Below are positions 27,765 to 40,849 of a stretch of 64,000 nt of DNA, piece after piece; the stretch's first letter is position 1, and each line of letters begins with the position of its first letter. Location: NCBI GenBank assembly GCA_022885665.1, contig JAGQDJ010000003.1, positions 310,001 through 374,000 on the forward strand, read 5' to 3'. The translations under genes were made by a program, and so were the position numbers. The notes under the pieces were generated by a model. That model had not been told where the DNA came from and did not search any database. It saw only the letters and a list, made by a program, of their open reading frames with translations. The stretch comes from Triops longicaudatus. Taxonomy: Eukaryota > Arthropoda > Branchiopoda > Notostraca > Triopsidae.

Positions 27765-29371
27765 CTGCAGAATGAAACAAGTTTGATCAAATTTAGACCA
27801 TGTGGAGAACTTATAGCAGAAAATCACTGATTTTTTCTCCAAAATGTATTGAAAAATTAAAAATTCACTAGTTTAAGATACTTGTTTTGTCCTTTGTATA
27901 AAAAATAAGAGATTCATGAAGAAAAACGTGTTGGTTGAAGGAATTGCATAAGAAAGTTAATTGAAATGTAATAGAGGATGAACGACAGTCCAAAGAAAAC
28001 GAGTCTAAGACGCCTGTAGGGTATATATTAACGAAGCTTTAATGAAATCCCCTTTTTTCCCCGCTGTTCTATGCCTTGGTGTAGAATATGAGGATAAGAA
28101 GCGAATTGATTAATTGATGCAAGTGATGGATGGAAAGTTGATGGCGGAAGATCAACAACTCGTGAGCTTCCATAACTCGCAAAAGGGGGACGGTTCCACG
28201 TTTACCCCATATCAACTAAGGGAAATAATCTCCTAAGGATTAATTCCCTGTTTTTCTAGCAGAAAATTGTCACTTTAAGCACGATTTTTCAGAACTGCGC
28301 AATTCCAAGAACCTAAAATTCACATGAAAATGGGAGCAAAGACAATAAATTTTTTGGGACCAGGTATAAAAGTTTGTTTCACCCGAGCTGAACATTGATC
28401 GGCAATGGAACAGCAATAACGCATTTACTGGCCGATTTTCGTCTCCTTTTTTTTTGCGTTGTCGCGCCACAAATGCCGCTGGACCACTACGTCTTTATAT
28501 TTGACCTCTCGTAATCCCACATAGATCCCCTTCCTTTCTAACGATTATTGCTGTCATGTCGTTTTCAACGATTTTCCGTGCTAGCCACCCATGTTCGAAT
28601 CCTCTGAGCTTATCCAAAAAAACGCCATGGTTTTCAACTCCCGTTTCCTTAAGACGCTTTAATGACATATCGTGTAAATTTCAGTCAGCCTGGGAAACAA
28701 AACTCCAAGACTTTGTCACTAGCTTCATTCGTAAGCCATTATGTCAGTTTACTTAACTTGCACGATCTTTCAAATAATTCTTCTTCGATATGTGATTTAT
28801 TTAGACATATTTCTTCAGAAATAATCGTACTTTGCGCTTTCGTTCTGTTATGATTTCTTAACACCGGCTTTCCGGTTTTTCCTTTCGGCTCTAGGAGAAG
28901 GACCTCTTCAATAAAAAGTAAAAATGTTTAAAAATAATAATAATAATAATAAGTAATGAAATTAATAAAAATAAAAGAAATACAAAATAAAAGTAAGTAA
29001 TAAAGATAATGAAATATTAAGCACTAGAAAATAAGGCCAATAGAAAGTAACGAAAACAAATTGGCACCTAATAATTGATTCCATAGGTATGTCTTAACTT
29101 TCGAAAGTTGCTTCAAGTTGCAAGTCACGGCACCGTTTCGCAATCGCTGAATCGACGCTTGATTAGGTCCAGTTTCTCGCTCTACTAACCCTTCTAAATA
29201 TCCATTGTGGCTGAAGAAATTGCGCAATATTTCTCTCACAAGTCTCTGCGTCTTAAATTCCCTTTTCAAAGCGTAAAAACGGTCGCAAAGATCCTTTTAA
29301 TGTCTTGTTACTTTTGGCTCGCAGCGCTCCGTTTTCGATTAGTTTCTGGTTTCTGCCAGGCCAATGACATT
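27765..29371. other. Intergenic or intronic sequence with A-rich low-complexity tract
   Basis: No gene is recognised. A (AAT)n run and a long A-rich tract lie at about 28.92-29.03 kb. The frames present are short and unremarkable. Confidence 0.5.
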
Positions 29372-29509
29372 ATGGCGGAAACGCACGTAAAGAAACGGCA
29401 AAGGAAAGAGCAGAATCGAAAAATGCTTCTCGAGGGTGGACGTCTAATAAAATATGGACCCAAGCGACTCTTAAGAGAATGCAGGAAGTATGAAAATATC
29501 ATTATGACA
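29372..29509 (+). CDS. Orphan coding-exon candidate, lysine/arginine-rich N-terminus
   Basis: The frame starts MAETHVKKRQRKEQNRK and ends RECRKYENIIMT, 46 codons, directly at a textbook donor (ACA then GTAAGT at 29510). A usable acceptor (TTCTGCCAG) ends at 29359, so the exon could also start there with four more residues. The peptide is highly charged and probably helical, unlike the low-complexity noise around it. I do not recognise a family. A possible 3' terminal exon in the right phase lies at 31401-31472 after a TTTTCAG acceptor: 23 codons starting ACLTTQLLNKSRIANTQ and ending in TGA. Joining the two is speculative. No promoter or full gene can be shown. Confidence 0.3.
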
Positions 29510-30853
29510 GTAAGTCCCTCTACCGGCCCCTCAGTGGGTGGTAGGTGGGTGTAAAATTGGTTCTGTGACACTGGCGCAAGTTCAGATAGGAGGGAGGATT
29601 CTTTCTTTGAGCAAGAAATGATTTTTAACTACCTCGTAAAATTGCTGGCAATACTCGGAGAGCCGCGTTTCGGAAGAAAGGGAGTTTTTATATAAGGGCT
29701 TGCCTCCTAACAGCGCAAGAGAGAAAATAGAAGTCATAACGACACAAGTCTCATGGTGGCAGATTGTACTGCCGTGCCCTTGAAGTCTAAGTACACGTAT
29801 TGGATTTTAGCATTATGAGCCGAGGTACTAAATCATGACTCGAGGACCGCTAGACCTATGTATAAGGAACCGCGTTTAGGAGGAATGTTCCTTTCTGCAG
29901 GACAAGCATTCCTGAACTTGGGATCTGGGCGCTTGAAACGCGACGATAGACAAGAATGAATTTTGTCGGATGACTTCACAGAGAACTTTCGGGTATATAA
30001 AACTTCTCACACTAAATTCCTAAATAACTGCTCCGGTTTCCATGGATGTTTGCTAGCATTTCATTGTTGACGAACAGGACTTTTTGCTGGCCGAGTTTTA
30101 ATTAAGAAATATGACCACAGAGGGCATTGAAGGTAGGCAAAGTTTGTTATACATTTGTGAATTTAAGGCATTCTGGCCTTAAAAAATTTGTAGTGTTGAC
30201 CAAAATTTGAATGCAATGAAATAAGCTCTGTATGATAAAATAAATACTGATTTCCGCTGCTTTTTTATTATAAACTTGCTTGCATTTATTGCTTTCACCG
30301 TTATATTAGTCACTAATACATTGCATAAAAGTAATTCTCAAGTAAAGCATAATTTATGACACAATTGGTTTCAAAACGGCACTTATTATCTAAAATAAGT
30401 TTTGTTTAAAGAGATTTTTTAGTTTATATTTAGTTTCTTAGTTTCCCAGTTACACAAACACAAAAATGAGGTAAACTACAGTGCAAAGTATGTATTACGT
30501 GCAGGGTTTGTATTGAAACGGAAGGTCGATTGTAGCTTCGCGTCAATAGAGTGGAAAGGACGCAGAAAACACTCGAAGTAGGCCTATTTCAGGTCACGGA
30601 AACGAATATGTTTTTTCGGAAAATCTATCGTGGGTCGCGTTTCCGACAGAAGTTCAACCTCGCTTCCCGACCAAGAAAGTCGTCGTAAATCCAAACGATC
30701 AAAAGCCCTAAAATCATAAATATATTACCGGATCTAATACTATACTACAGCAGAAAAACAGGAAAAGAATCCCGTATAGAATTCTGTAACTTTCCTCAAA
30801 ATTTTTTATTCCAAAAAAATCTATCAAATAAATCCATACTAAAAATTTTGCTG

Positions 30854-30908
30854 TTATAAATAAGAAAATAATGTAAATAAGAAAATAAGTTATAAATAAG
30901 AAATATTT
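30854..30908 (+). repeat. Short tandem repeat (TATAAATAAGAAAATA-like unit, about 3 copies)
   Basis: A unit of about 16 bases, (T)ATAAATAAGAAAATA, is repeated about three times with small changes. This is a short AT-rich minisatellite. Confidence 0.6.
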
Positions 30909-33800
30909 AGTTGTTTGCCTAAAAATCCTCGCTTTTACTTTTCCAATTTTCCGTTAGTGTTTGTTTCAGACTATTGATCCCATGGTAATATGTACTAGTA
31001 GGTCTCCAATCGTGTCAACTCATCTATTCAAAGGGCGGAAGTTACCACGTCGCATGAAAAGGGCATTGCATGAAGTTTTTCAACGAAAAGGTTAGCGAGG
31101 AGAAAATCGTGTGATAAATAATTATCACACAATGCGAAGCTCGGAAAAGTTTTCGTAGCCAGAAAACGGTACGATTAGGGATTTACTTGAATTAAAACCT
31201 GCCGAACGTTTGATAATTAGGATGAAGGAATTAATTATTTCTCAAGACTTAGTACGCAATATTGTCTTTGACGGTCCTTTTTTACTACGAAGCTAATCCC
31301 TAAACTTAATAAACCTAATTTCGTTTACGAGGTTCGAGAATTGCCTTGCTAAGTCTTCGCAGCTGTTCAATGAAATGCTCCATCTTTTCTCGATTTTCAG
31401 GCATGTCTAACAACTCAACTGCTGAACAAGTCAAGAATTGCTAATACGCAGAAAAATAGAAAGGAAAAATGAACAATTTCGTTTCGTTCATTGGTAAAAC
31501 ATTCCAGACAGCCTTTTTATTCCTCGGGAACCTATATTGTAAGTAAACTGTCAGGAATGAGTCCAAAATAGCGTTATACGCACGTGCCAGTACTACGGCA
31601 ACCAGAAGGGAAAAAAAGGCGCAATTAATTGGAGTGCTCTGCACCCTTCTGTGTTACATCCAAGTGTAAACGTGTCAAGAAAGACTCGCAACCAAGCTTG
31701 GTATTTTGCTCTTCTGCGAAAGTCTCGCTTCAACAGCGAATTGTCTGCTCCATATATCTACTCTAGAAATTCACACCTTCGGAAGTTCGCAGTCCAAGAA
31801 CTATGGCTCGCTTTCATCATTTTTCGCTGCTCTTTCTTAAGTCTTGCACTCCATTTTTCTTACAGAGAAAATATTTATCAAATTTTAAATCCTTGAAATC
31901 ATTTCTTCCCTCAGTACACGGTGTCAAAAGACATCAAAAGGATCACTCTTTCTGCTGTGGAGGAGCTAATAAAAGACAAGGCAGGGTAAGAGAGGCAAAT
32001 AAGTCTTTTTTCGGAATTTTCCCAGAACTCGAAATATTTTTCTTTTCTTAAATATGGAAGGCTTTAAAAGATGATAAATCACGGCAGAAGCGGAGGAAGG
32101 GGTTTTAAAAGGTGCCAAAAGACGTCACGGAGGGCGAAACCAGGGTTGAAAGGGGTGAGGAAAAGGTTCCGTGTATGATAAATGGCAGATCTGATAGGTT
32201 CCGCCTTGTGTTTGATCAATTTACGGTAATTTGCTTATAGGAGAATGAGACTCGACTGCTAAATTGAGGGCTGGTAATAGGATACTGGGGTGAGGGCGGG
32301 TGGTCCTGGCTGAGACACACAATGGTGGTGAATTGTTCGGGGTGTCGTAACGCAGGGGTGTTAAATGATTACATAAACCTATTAATAATAACTAGAATCC
32401 TTGACAGCATCATCCATTTGAGATGGACAGAAAAGCTGTCACTTCGTACCTGTTTTCAACCCAAGCTTTCTACCTTGTTTTGCAAATGGCCGTCACTTAA
32501 ATAGTACTGTTGAAACTACAAAGTTCAATCAGGTAAGTGTTCACAAAAGGGGACGAATTTTTCCTTCTTATGCAAAGTCTATGAAAAGCGGTACGTAAAT
32601 AATCAGAAATTTCCTCTAAAAATAATTGAAAATCGAAATTATTGGCACAATTGTGAGGCAAATTCGATTACCGATATGCAACAAAAACTTTAATTAAGAG
32701 ATTTGGTCCGCATCCATTAATTATCGGGCCAGAAATCTTTGCGTGACTTGAGGCTATTGGAAACTTTCGATCGTTACACTTGATTAGTTTTGCCATGGAA
32801 AATTAATAGACTAGAGAATGCTTTCGCTTTCACGTGTCCAGTATGGACGCGTTGGAAAGATTGACAGCAGAAAAGAGTTTCACCCCCTCAAATCGCCATT
32901 TCGAAAAATTTGTGAAGACACCAGCCAAAATTTACGGCTTAAAACGAGACTCTTAAAACTGGGTTTTATTTTAATTAATTGCGAATTTTTTGATTTGCCG
33001 AATTTTATTGCTTTCGAATTTCTCGATTTTTCAACGAAGTCTTAACGCAGAACTCAAATAAAGTCGCTGGTATTGAAAATATGTCTTTCGAAAGTAGCCA
33101 CTGTAAACTTCATATTTTCGTCTTTACTGAAATTTATACAATAGTCGTGAATAGTCCCTTTCTAGACGATTTTTAACTACTTTAACTACTTATTTGACCC
33201 AATTTTAACTTCCATAATTTTCTTACAAAATTCAAGCTGTAAAAGGCAAGATTTTAAGTTTCAAAGTTCCTATGTCAGCAAAAAAGCTAGTGAGAAAAAA
33301 AGCTAATTGAAAAAGCTCTTAAAGTTGGTCCGAAATCGGAAGCAAACTTCCAAGTTGTGGGTGAATTTTACGCTCGTTTACCTTTCAATTACGCTTCATA
33401 TGGTTCGTCTCTCTCGCTGAATGCTGTATTCAATTTAGTAGATTACAGCAACTTACCGTTATGAATACACACTTGTCTAATTCGGGCTTCCTCACAAGGG
33501 GGAAAGTGTAGGGGTGCTAAAGGCGATCTTGCAAGTTATTTCGGCGTGTTTGCTCGTCCGACTACGTCGTAAAATGAAACAGTGGGGATGGAAAGGGTTA
33601 TCTGCACTCTCGAGTTCCAACAAGAGTAGCGAAGGCGGAGAAATTTCACGTAACGCTAAAGTGGTTTTTACCAACAATTTCTATCGTTTCACAACAATTG
33701 GCCGTTTTCGCCTTTCCTCGCGAATCGCCGTTCCTTTTTTTATTTTCGCTGGTAAACTCCCTGGGAAGCGGAAACGGTCACTCACATGTCCAGTTTTTTT

Positions 33801-33820
33801 CTCTCTCTCTCTCTCTCTCT
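33801..33820 (+). repeat. CT dinucleotide microsatellite
   Basis: Ten CT units in a row follow a T run and precede CCAG. The whole resembles an extended polypyrimidine tract with an acceptor, but no clear exon follows. Confidence 0.85.
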
Positions 33821-35222
33821 CCAGTTATCCACGAGTATATCTCTTCCTTTTTTCGCACGTTCAAATGACTATCCTGTCACTGTCTAATCTCTTGTTGCTT
33901 CAGTAACAGAAAAGAAAATCTGTAAAAATAATTCACTTGTCGTTCTCACTGAAAGGCGGAATACTTGCACCAAATTCGATTCGACTTTTTTTCGTCTTTT
34001 TGCCACTCTGAGGGAAGACACAGCCCTGAATGAAGACGGATATCCCCGGCAGCGAGAATCAAAGGATTTCTTCGGTTTGTTTCAGTGCACTGTCACCATT
34101 TCCGGCACATTAGCCCCTGCACCCTTTCAACCCCCTTCGAATCACTAGTTCACTCAATTGCCCGGAAAGATAATCCTGGAACGCACTCCTTATCCCGGCA
34201 TATTTGGGTCACAAATACCGAAAGAACCGAGTTTCGCCCGTACTTTCAAGTAATTTCAACTGTGCAAAACGGTTTTCGCCCCGAAAACCGTTTTTTTTTT
34301 TTTGTTTTTTTCTTCTTTGTGCTTCAAAACTTCACTTTCAGGATTTCATAAGAATTTGCACGGTTTTTTTCAGAATTTCGTTTTTCCTCTGAAATGACAT
34401 TTTGGGAAAAGACGAAGCTTACGGGTATACTGAATCAGAGCTTGATGAAAAGAATGTGAAAATACTTTAGACGCGTCAAGTACTGAATGACGTTTCTGGG
34501 AGGTTTCTCGTCTACTAAGTAGCGACAACGGCGAGTAAAAGGCCTTCCGTCACGTTGCTGAGAAAGCTGAGAACTAACGGGAGCGAAGCCCTGGCCACTG
34601 AAACCTAAAGCGCAGCCCGAGTTAGAAAAGTGGCCTCGGACGCATGCTATGAGGCCTGAGCAGCACAACACACATCCACACTCGCACACATGCACACATC
34701 CACATGCATAAGAGCAATACGGAAATCCGATATGCTGCCAACGACCAACGCAGACGTCGCTGGCGCCCGGGGCGGGGCTTTCCTTCGTCAAAATCGAATA
34801 TACAGGCTTTTTTTTCGGTTTTTAATTAACTACGCTTGCATATAATAACCCAACGTGTTTATTTTTAATGAATTTGCGTACTGGCACAGTAGATGCACAA
34901 TTTTTCCCGATTTCCATCTCGTCAGTCAAATAACAAATATTTTACCGTGATGGGCAAATTTAAGTAAAACTTTTTGTGGAAAACTTCAATAGCATCGGAT
35001 AAACTGAAGTTCTTGACACATTTTCTGTCTTGGAATTGAACAACCTAACGATTGTAACAGAGGTAGACACTAAATGTATTACACACACATCTAAATCCTA
35101 AAAATCATAAAACCTCCAGGTAAATTCGATGTTCAAAATTAGCTAGCAAACTTTCACCCTTTTCCTGTGTTATGGCTTACGGCGTTCCAAAGGCTAGCAA
35201 GGAGAAAAGCGCGTCCGGCAAG

Positions 35223-35372
35223 GAAATGGAAATTAACTTGGAACTAAAGCTTCGAGTTTTTTTTTAGACGTTAATAATGTTTATTTTCTATATTTCTACA
35301 TTCTGTTATTATATGCGTTTTCTATTATCTTTTGTGAGACTTATTTTCCATATTTATATTTTCCTTTATGCG
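35223..35372 (+). repeat. Left arm of a 150-base inverted repeat
   Basis: This arm begins AAATGGAAATTAACTTGGAAC and runs through TTTATTTTCTATATTTC to TATTTTCCTTTATG. Its reverse complement, with roughly 85% or better identity by eye and a few small gaps, is present at 36336-36484. Both arms share outer edges at the AAATGGAAATTAAC block. They diverge on the inner side after TTTCCTTT. Confidence 0.75.
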
Positions 35373-36335
35373 TTACTTTTTCGTTAGGTTTCATTATTTG
35401 TTGAATATCCGATTTTGCACATTAATGGCCATCTATTATTTCAGGTTCATCCCTTAAGAAGTTATTTTTCTAAAATAAAAGTATTTTTGGACGTTTTTGC
35501 GATGTTTGCTTTCGAAACGAAAGTGGAGAAATCCTGCCCGGTGAACACGGGGCTTAGGAAAATTAGTGTTGCTACCTATTAACCTTTGGCGCGAGAAGTA
35601 GTGGGCAAACGGAGGGGGGAATTAGTCAGGAAAGAGCCAGGTCTCGTGAGATCAGCCGGTGTTGGCGTTAAAGGGATGAAAGGCGCATCCGTAGTGTACT
35701 CCAGTACCGTGAGAGCTGTTTGTATACATGAGCTACATGAGCTCCAGTCTATATAAAGAGTAATGGAAGCGCAAGGAGAAAGATGATGACGAAAAATGGC
35801 CTTTTTCTTTATTTTCGCGGTAAAGAGTGAGAAAAATTTGGACGCTTACTTCAAGTTTGGGAGCAACGTTGGCCAGTACCCGCTATACTGGCAAGAAACA
35901 AGAGGAGTAAAGTACCGGAAGGAAATGTTGCGCTGTTTTTGTGTCCGTAAAAGGGCTGAAAGCCCCTACTCAGTTTTGTATATGCCTGATCTGTCAGCGT
36001 CACCCCTTCCAAAGTCGCCTATTAGGGTTGGGGAGGGTTTTATGGCCTAATATTTTCAAGTCTGACTTTCCCTAATGAGCTTCGCTGCCATCCTTCGTGT
36101 TTTCCTGGGGGAAAGGTCGGCTGCACTCCCGGGCTGCAAGTATTGAAGCTTTGACTTTCATTTGTCTTACTAATCCAAAGAGCTATTATGTTTCTTTGCT
36201 ATACTTATACACTATCGTTCCGGTTGTTGAACTTGCTACATCTTTCCTGCTATTGTTTAGGTGTGGTAACATTAAAATTCAGCTCACTTTTGCTGTCTTC
36301 AGAAACCAAAGAAAGTGCATATAAAAATAGGAAAT

Positions 36336-36484
36336 GCAAAAAGGAAAATAGAAATATGGAAAATAATTCTCACAAAAGAAAATAGAAAATACATATAATA
36401 ATAGAATGTAGAAATATAGAAAATAAACATTATTCACGTCTAAAAAATTCGAATTGTTAGTAAGTTCCAAGTTAATTTCCATTT
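36336..36484 (-). repeat. Right arm of a 150-base inverted repeat
   Basis: Read on the minus strand this matches 35223-35372 almost base for base, including TTAACTTGGAAC, TTTAGACGT and TTTATTTTCTATATTTC. The spacer between arms is about 960 bases and has no recognised gene. The pair may be the ends of a foldback-type element, or two copies of one AT-rich repeat inserted in opposite directions. Confidence 0.75.
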
Positions 36485-39329
36485 AGATTTTACAGACCAT
36501 TATCTAGTTTCCGAATGTAAAATTTACGTGTAAAATAATTAAGAGATAAGTCTACAAATTTTAAATTTTGTTAGTAGGGATTTAATAATGTAAATAAATC
36601 CGAAGTACGTGAAAGTTTGGTACACAACAGTAGGTAAACAAGGGAAACGATGCGATAGCTTTTTTTTTTTTAAAAAAAAAAGAACACAAGAAGCAATCCC
36701 TAATGCCCTAATTAACCCTAATTGGCTGGTGTACTTGTTGGGCAAAAAGGTAAATAACGTAACGTGTAGTGTGTATTGAGGGATGAGCAAGTTATTAAGG
36801 ATAAAATTGGATTACAAGATAACCTCGTTAACCTGGCTCGTGCTTGACACTTGCTTGCAAAACGGAGCGAGTTGCAACCATCCACGGTCATCGACACAGA
36901 GTAAGTGAGGAAACGTCATTTAACTGACAGCTTCTTAAAGGAAGTTCTGACATTCCTGGAATCACGCTTGTAAACGTAACTCCCACGTGAAATTTGCAAT
37001 TACTAGCGTCTGTCAGTTGCACATGGACCTTTCTGATGCCATTTTGTAAAGATTTTTGGGATCAACCGGCTTTTCGTTTATCCGGGATAGAGTCCATTTC
37101 CGTGTCTACGGATAAAAAGGCGTCTTCTGCATTTTTATTCTATTTTATTTATTATTATTTGTTATAAATTTTTAGGTTTTGCTCAACCAGCTTTTCTTGA
37201 CCAACTGAGCTGCCATCTAGCGGTGAAAATATTCCGTTTAAGTCCTTGATACATGAAACCGTACTCATGGAAGTGTCTTTAGCTTCCTTGACGGACAATA
37301 ATGTTTCTCAAAATCGGTTCCAGAGTAACCCACTTCGGAAGGTTCTTCATTTCGCGATTTCCTGTTTCTGACCTCTGGGAATTGGCTACGACACTTTTGT
37401 GTTAAGTCTTACAGACTGGCAAATGAGCGTGTGTGTTGCACTTCTGAGTATTAAGTCTATTAGGTTTTCCAATTGTGCGACCACAACCCACATGGTTTCC
37501 GATAGCCACACATTGTTCCAAGTTTCGTCTTACGCGGCTATCCGCGAGTCTTAGCGGTTTAACGTTTCAAACGGTTTTTTCTCACCTGTTCCGCTTGTAG
37601 AGTGTGTTTGGGGAAAGAAGCTTAGCAGAATCTCTGCTTTCACATGTAAAGTGCTCTTTGTGTCGAAATGCTTGTCGAGCAGAGTTACTCCAGCCAACAT
37701 TAAAATCACGCATTATAATACACGTATTATTTCTTTTTCACTGTAAGCAGCTCTTAGCATTGCAACTTATCGATTGTTGCCTTTCCAAGTCAGAACAGAC
37801 CCGAGTTCATGTAGCGCTATTCTTGCGCAAAACGGTTTTATAGTTTCATAAATAATCTACTTGACGCAAAAAAGAAATTAAAAAAATTCAAAAAATCTGA
37901 ATGACGTTACAAATTCGAAATGTAAAAGAAAAATTCACTAATTTGCAGATATCTGTAACACCTCAAGTGACACATTCTGGGTGTGATGAATTATGAAAAG
38001 GTGAGGAATTATAATTTGACTATTTTATTTACACTCATTTTGTCTCCATTTATTTCATTGACGAAGACTTGTGCTGATTAGAGTCGGTTGTGAATCTACG
38101 AGACTATTGTGCACGAAATACTTTAAAACATTTTCCAAGTAGTTTTCAAGACAAATCTGCGTTGAAAAGAAATTAGTTTCGAACAGGATTACAGTGCCTG
38201 AAATTAACGTTTGTTTTTGTTTCCACCATAACGGATACCTATACGCTGCAGGAAAGTCTAGTGGCTGAGTTTTCGCTTAATTTTCTGATTCGTCTTCCTC
38301 TTTTTGTACTAATATAACATACAAGGCATCTTACGTCGGGAGCAAACGGGGGGTAAGCAAGGGGGGCGAACTGGCGTGCTGGCGTGGTAAAAGTTGTTCC
38401 TCATCCATCACTGTAGAAGATGGGCCATGTACGACCACATGACACAGTGTATGGCTCTTCACCCTGCCACGCCCATCCTCAGCGTTCCAGCAACCCCAAA
38501 CGCGCCAAATATTCCTATTTTCTGAAGACAAAATATCTATTTTATTTGAGATTCGCTGCCTCTCAATATCTCCTTCCCTATCAATATACACTACACACAC
38601 TTTACATACGTTTCTCCTCCCATTCGCCCACTTCAAAGGCCAACAGCGCGTCGAATTACGTAATACCCCAGTCCTGTGCCAAAAAACGCGCCCAGCGACT
38701 ATATTAGGGTGAAACAGGGTTGTTTTAAGGGTGCAGTTTGGCGTCTGGATTGTGTCGGTTGTCTTGCAACTTTCTTACCACACTTAGTTTTATGATGACT
38801 TCCTTCTGGAAGAAAAAAAGGGCATTTTCTTACCTCCTTAAAACAAAGTCCAAGGGGGGTAAAGTTAACCCTCGGCTAAAAGTGCCAGTGCGCTTTTTAG
38901 ACTTCTTAAGCCCGTTGCCAAGTTAAGTCAGACAAACTGAACCCCGCTTTTCGTAAGAAAACGGACGCTTTCCACTGTATTAGAGGTGAATCGGGTCGAA
39001 TGTAACATTTCACGCTTTACCAGTTTTCATTCAATAAACTTAATTACCATCCCAATTAGCATTTCTTGCGAAATACCTTTTGGTTTCTATTGAAGCGTTG
39101 CGTATTTGCAGAAAACTAGAGAATAATGAACAAACTTAAAAATAGAAGCCATTTTCGGAACGAAATAAGATTTATTTTATTTATTTCTTAGTTTCAGTTA
39201 TTTTTTTATTTTTATTTTATTTTTTATTCCTTACCGTAGTGCATTTTTAATTGAGCTAGTCTTAATATGCTCTTTGTTTGTTCATTAGTCATCGTTTGAC
39301 AAAAAATGGACAATAAGTCCTGATTCGAG
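36485..39329. other. No recognised gene
   Basis: This is AT-rich sequence with a T-then-A homopolymer pair near 36.66-36.68 kb and an AT tract at 39.16-39.24 kb. A GC-richer stretch at 38.33-38.93 kb has frames of up to about 100 codons on both strands, but nothing recognisable. Confidence 0.5.
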
Positions 39330-39556
39330 TAGTTGCTACAGGTACGTGTCATGTTGCTTTTCTTTCCTTATACGGAAAAGATACGTTTTAGTCGGGTAAT
39401 GTGGAGTCTTATCAACGTCGACACAATCCTTTTGTCTAGTTCCAGTTCACAAATTGGCGCTTTTGAGCGGATTACAAAGTTAAATCTTGGAGACAAGAAC
39501 GCCATCTCTCTTGCCATTTTCCGTTATCAATTTCTTTATCGACTCTGTTGTACAAA

Positions 39557-39800
39557 ACTTCCGTCCGTAAAAAAAGCTTTTTTTGACTGCTTGGATGCTA
39601 TAGATGATATGCATTGTTTATGAACCGGTTCTGATGCTTTCATTTCGGAGGAATTGTTCATACTAAACTTTAAGATTCGCTCTAAAGCCATTAACTCAAG
39701 GGGGGGTGTCCAACTTCCAAGGATGCAGAGATATTTTTAGGGCGCCAGTTATTATAAGGGCCTGTCTGTGGAGCGCTCGCACGGCGGACAATTTGGACAA
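39557..39800 (-). pseudogene. Post-RT linker and RNase H fragment of the retrotransposon
   Basis: On the minus strand one frame gives IITGALKIS and the overlapping frame gives SASLEVGHPPLS. Both match the linker of arthropod non-LTR polymerases, which reads roughly ITGAL...ALEVE..PPL. The frame changes between them. About 115 bases further on, KAFFTDGS (39557-39580) matches the first-aspartate motif (YTDGS) of RNase H. The distance is shorter than in intact elements, so more sequence has been lost. An RNase H points to the I superfamily or relatives rather than to jockey in the strict sense, which lacks it. Confidence 0.6.
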
Positions 39801-40037
39801 ATCCACATTTACGGAAAGCCGGGACACCATTTAGAATGTTCGAGTATAGCAGGCTTGTAACTAGCGTCCTTAGCTGATTTGTCAATAAATGGTACAAATT
39901 TGACCAGCATGCGTACTGTGCTCAATACAAAGTTACCTTCCGCTGCCAAGTAAGATAGTTCTCCATTCGACCAGGGATTTTGGCGACTCGCTTAAGCTTT
40001 TTGGGGGACACAGGTTCGTGCATTTTTACTAGTGGTC

Positions 40038-40437
40038 TCACAGAGGCAGTCGAGTTCTAGTAGATTTGATAGCGAAGAGCTCATGCTGCTTCTGCAGGTT
40101 TTTGCTACTTCTGAATTGAAACCAATTGGCTTTCTGGTAGTTCCGTACTTCCAAAGTTAGTTCATCCACTGGTACCTTGGTCTCTAGTAAGAGAGCCTTG
40201 TGATCCGAATAGCTGGGAAATATAGCGTCGTCCAAAAGGTGTACTTTTAGACGATTGTTTCCGGGGAAGCAAACACCAGATCGAGCGTTGTTCTTTTTCG
40301 TTACAAAATGTGATTGCCTTTCTGCAGTTCGATAACAGTAATCTTTCGCTGTAACAAATTCTAAGAGCTGATGTCCTGGTTTCTTCTCCCAATTCCAGTG
40401 GTGAGCCTTAAAGTCATAGCAGATTGAACTTTTCAGT
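40038..40437 (-). pseudogene. AP endonuclease fragment of the retrotransposon
   Basis: One minus-strand frame stays open for about 133 codons and ends in TGA at 40038. It carries YDFKAHHWNWEKKPGHQLLEF, the counterpart of the GDFNAHH...G..LL.F core of non-LTR endonucleases. It then has SDHKALL, the catalytic SDH motif, and RNYQKANWFQFR, the linker that follows the endonuclease. A short overlapping frame just upstream reads DMTVLQEIRKRT, which resembles the QE motif that starts the domain, so the amino-terminal part seems collapsed by a deletion and frameshift. There is no ATG start. This is a fossil, not a working enzyme. Confidence 0.75.
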
Positions 40438-40849
40438 CCGTTTCCTTATTTCTTGAAGCACTGTCATGTCTATCGAGTATCTTCTGTATAGTGTTATAAG
40501 AAGAAAGGGGAAGGTTCAATGGAGGGCAAATCTTAGTTGTAATGTACAATTCTCTGCATTTCACTATTTGTATATATTGAGCACATTTATAACATATTGT
40601 GTAATAGGTTGAAAAGGGAGGAAACCTTAGTTTTGCACGCCCAATGGGTTTTTCTGGAGGTTCAAGGATGAATACAGCATGCGAGTACAGGTTGTTTGCT
40701 TCCCGAAGGGTTTCACATGTTGAAAACTTCTCCGTACGCTGTGCAGTCTCACGGGACGAGGTTTCGAGGTTGGTTTGGACTGCACTTCCGAAGGTATCGT
40801 CGGGTTCATGCTTTAGGTCCGGAGGTATGAGACAGAACAGGTGCTGGAT

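Larger units (their letters stand above)
29510..35222. other. No recognised gene; AT-rich patches
   Basis: This stretch may be intron of the orphan exon at 29372 or plain intergenic sequence. It holds AT-rich tracts (30.2-30.45, 30.83-30.91 kb), a CT run, a CA/TG-rich patch near 34.66-34.72 kb and scattered open frames below 131 codons with no recognisable motif. Confidence 0.5.

Noticed and set aside
28585..28605. B-box-like TGTTCGAATCCTC
   Set aside because: No A box upstream and no acceptor stem, so it is not a tRNA gene.
34435..34791. 118-codon minus-strand cysteine-rich frame
   Set aside because: The cysteine and histidine richness comes from a CA/TG-rich low-complexity patch at 34.66-34.72 kb.
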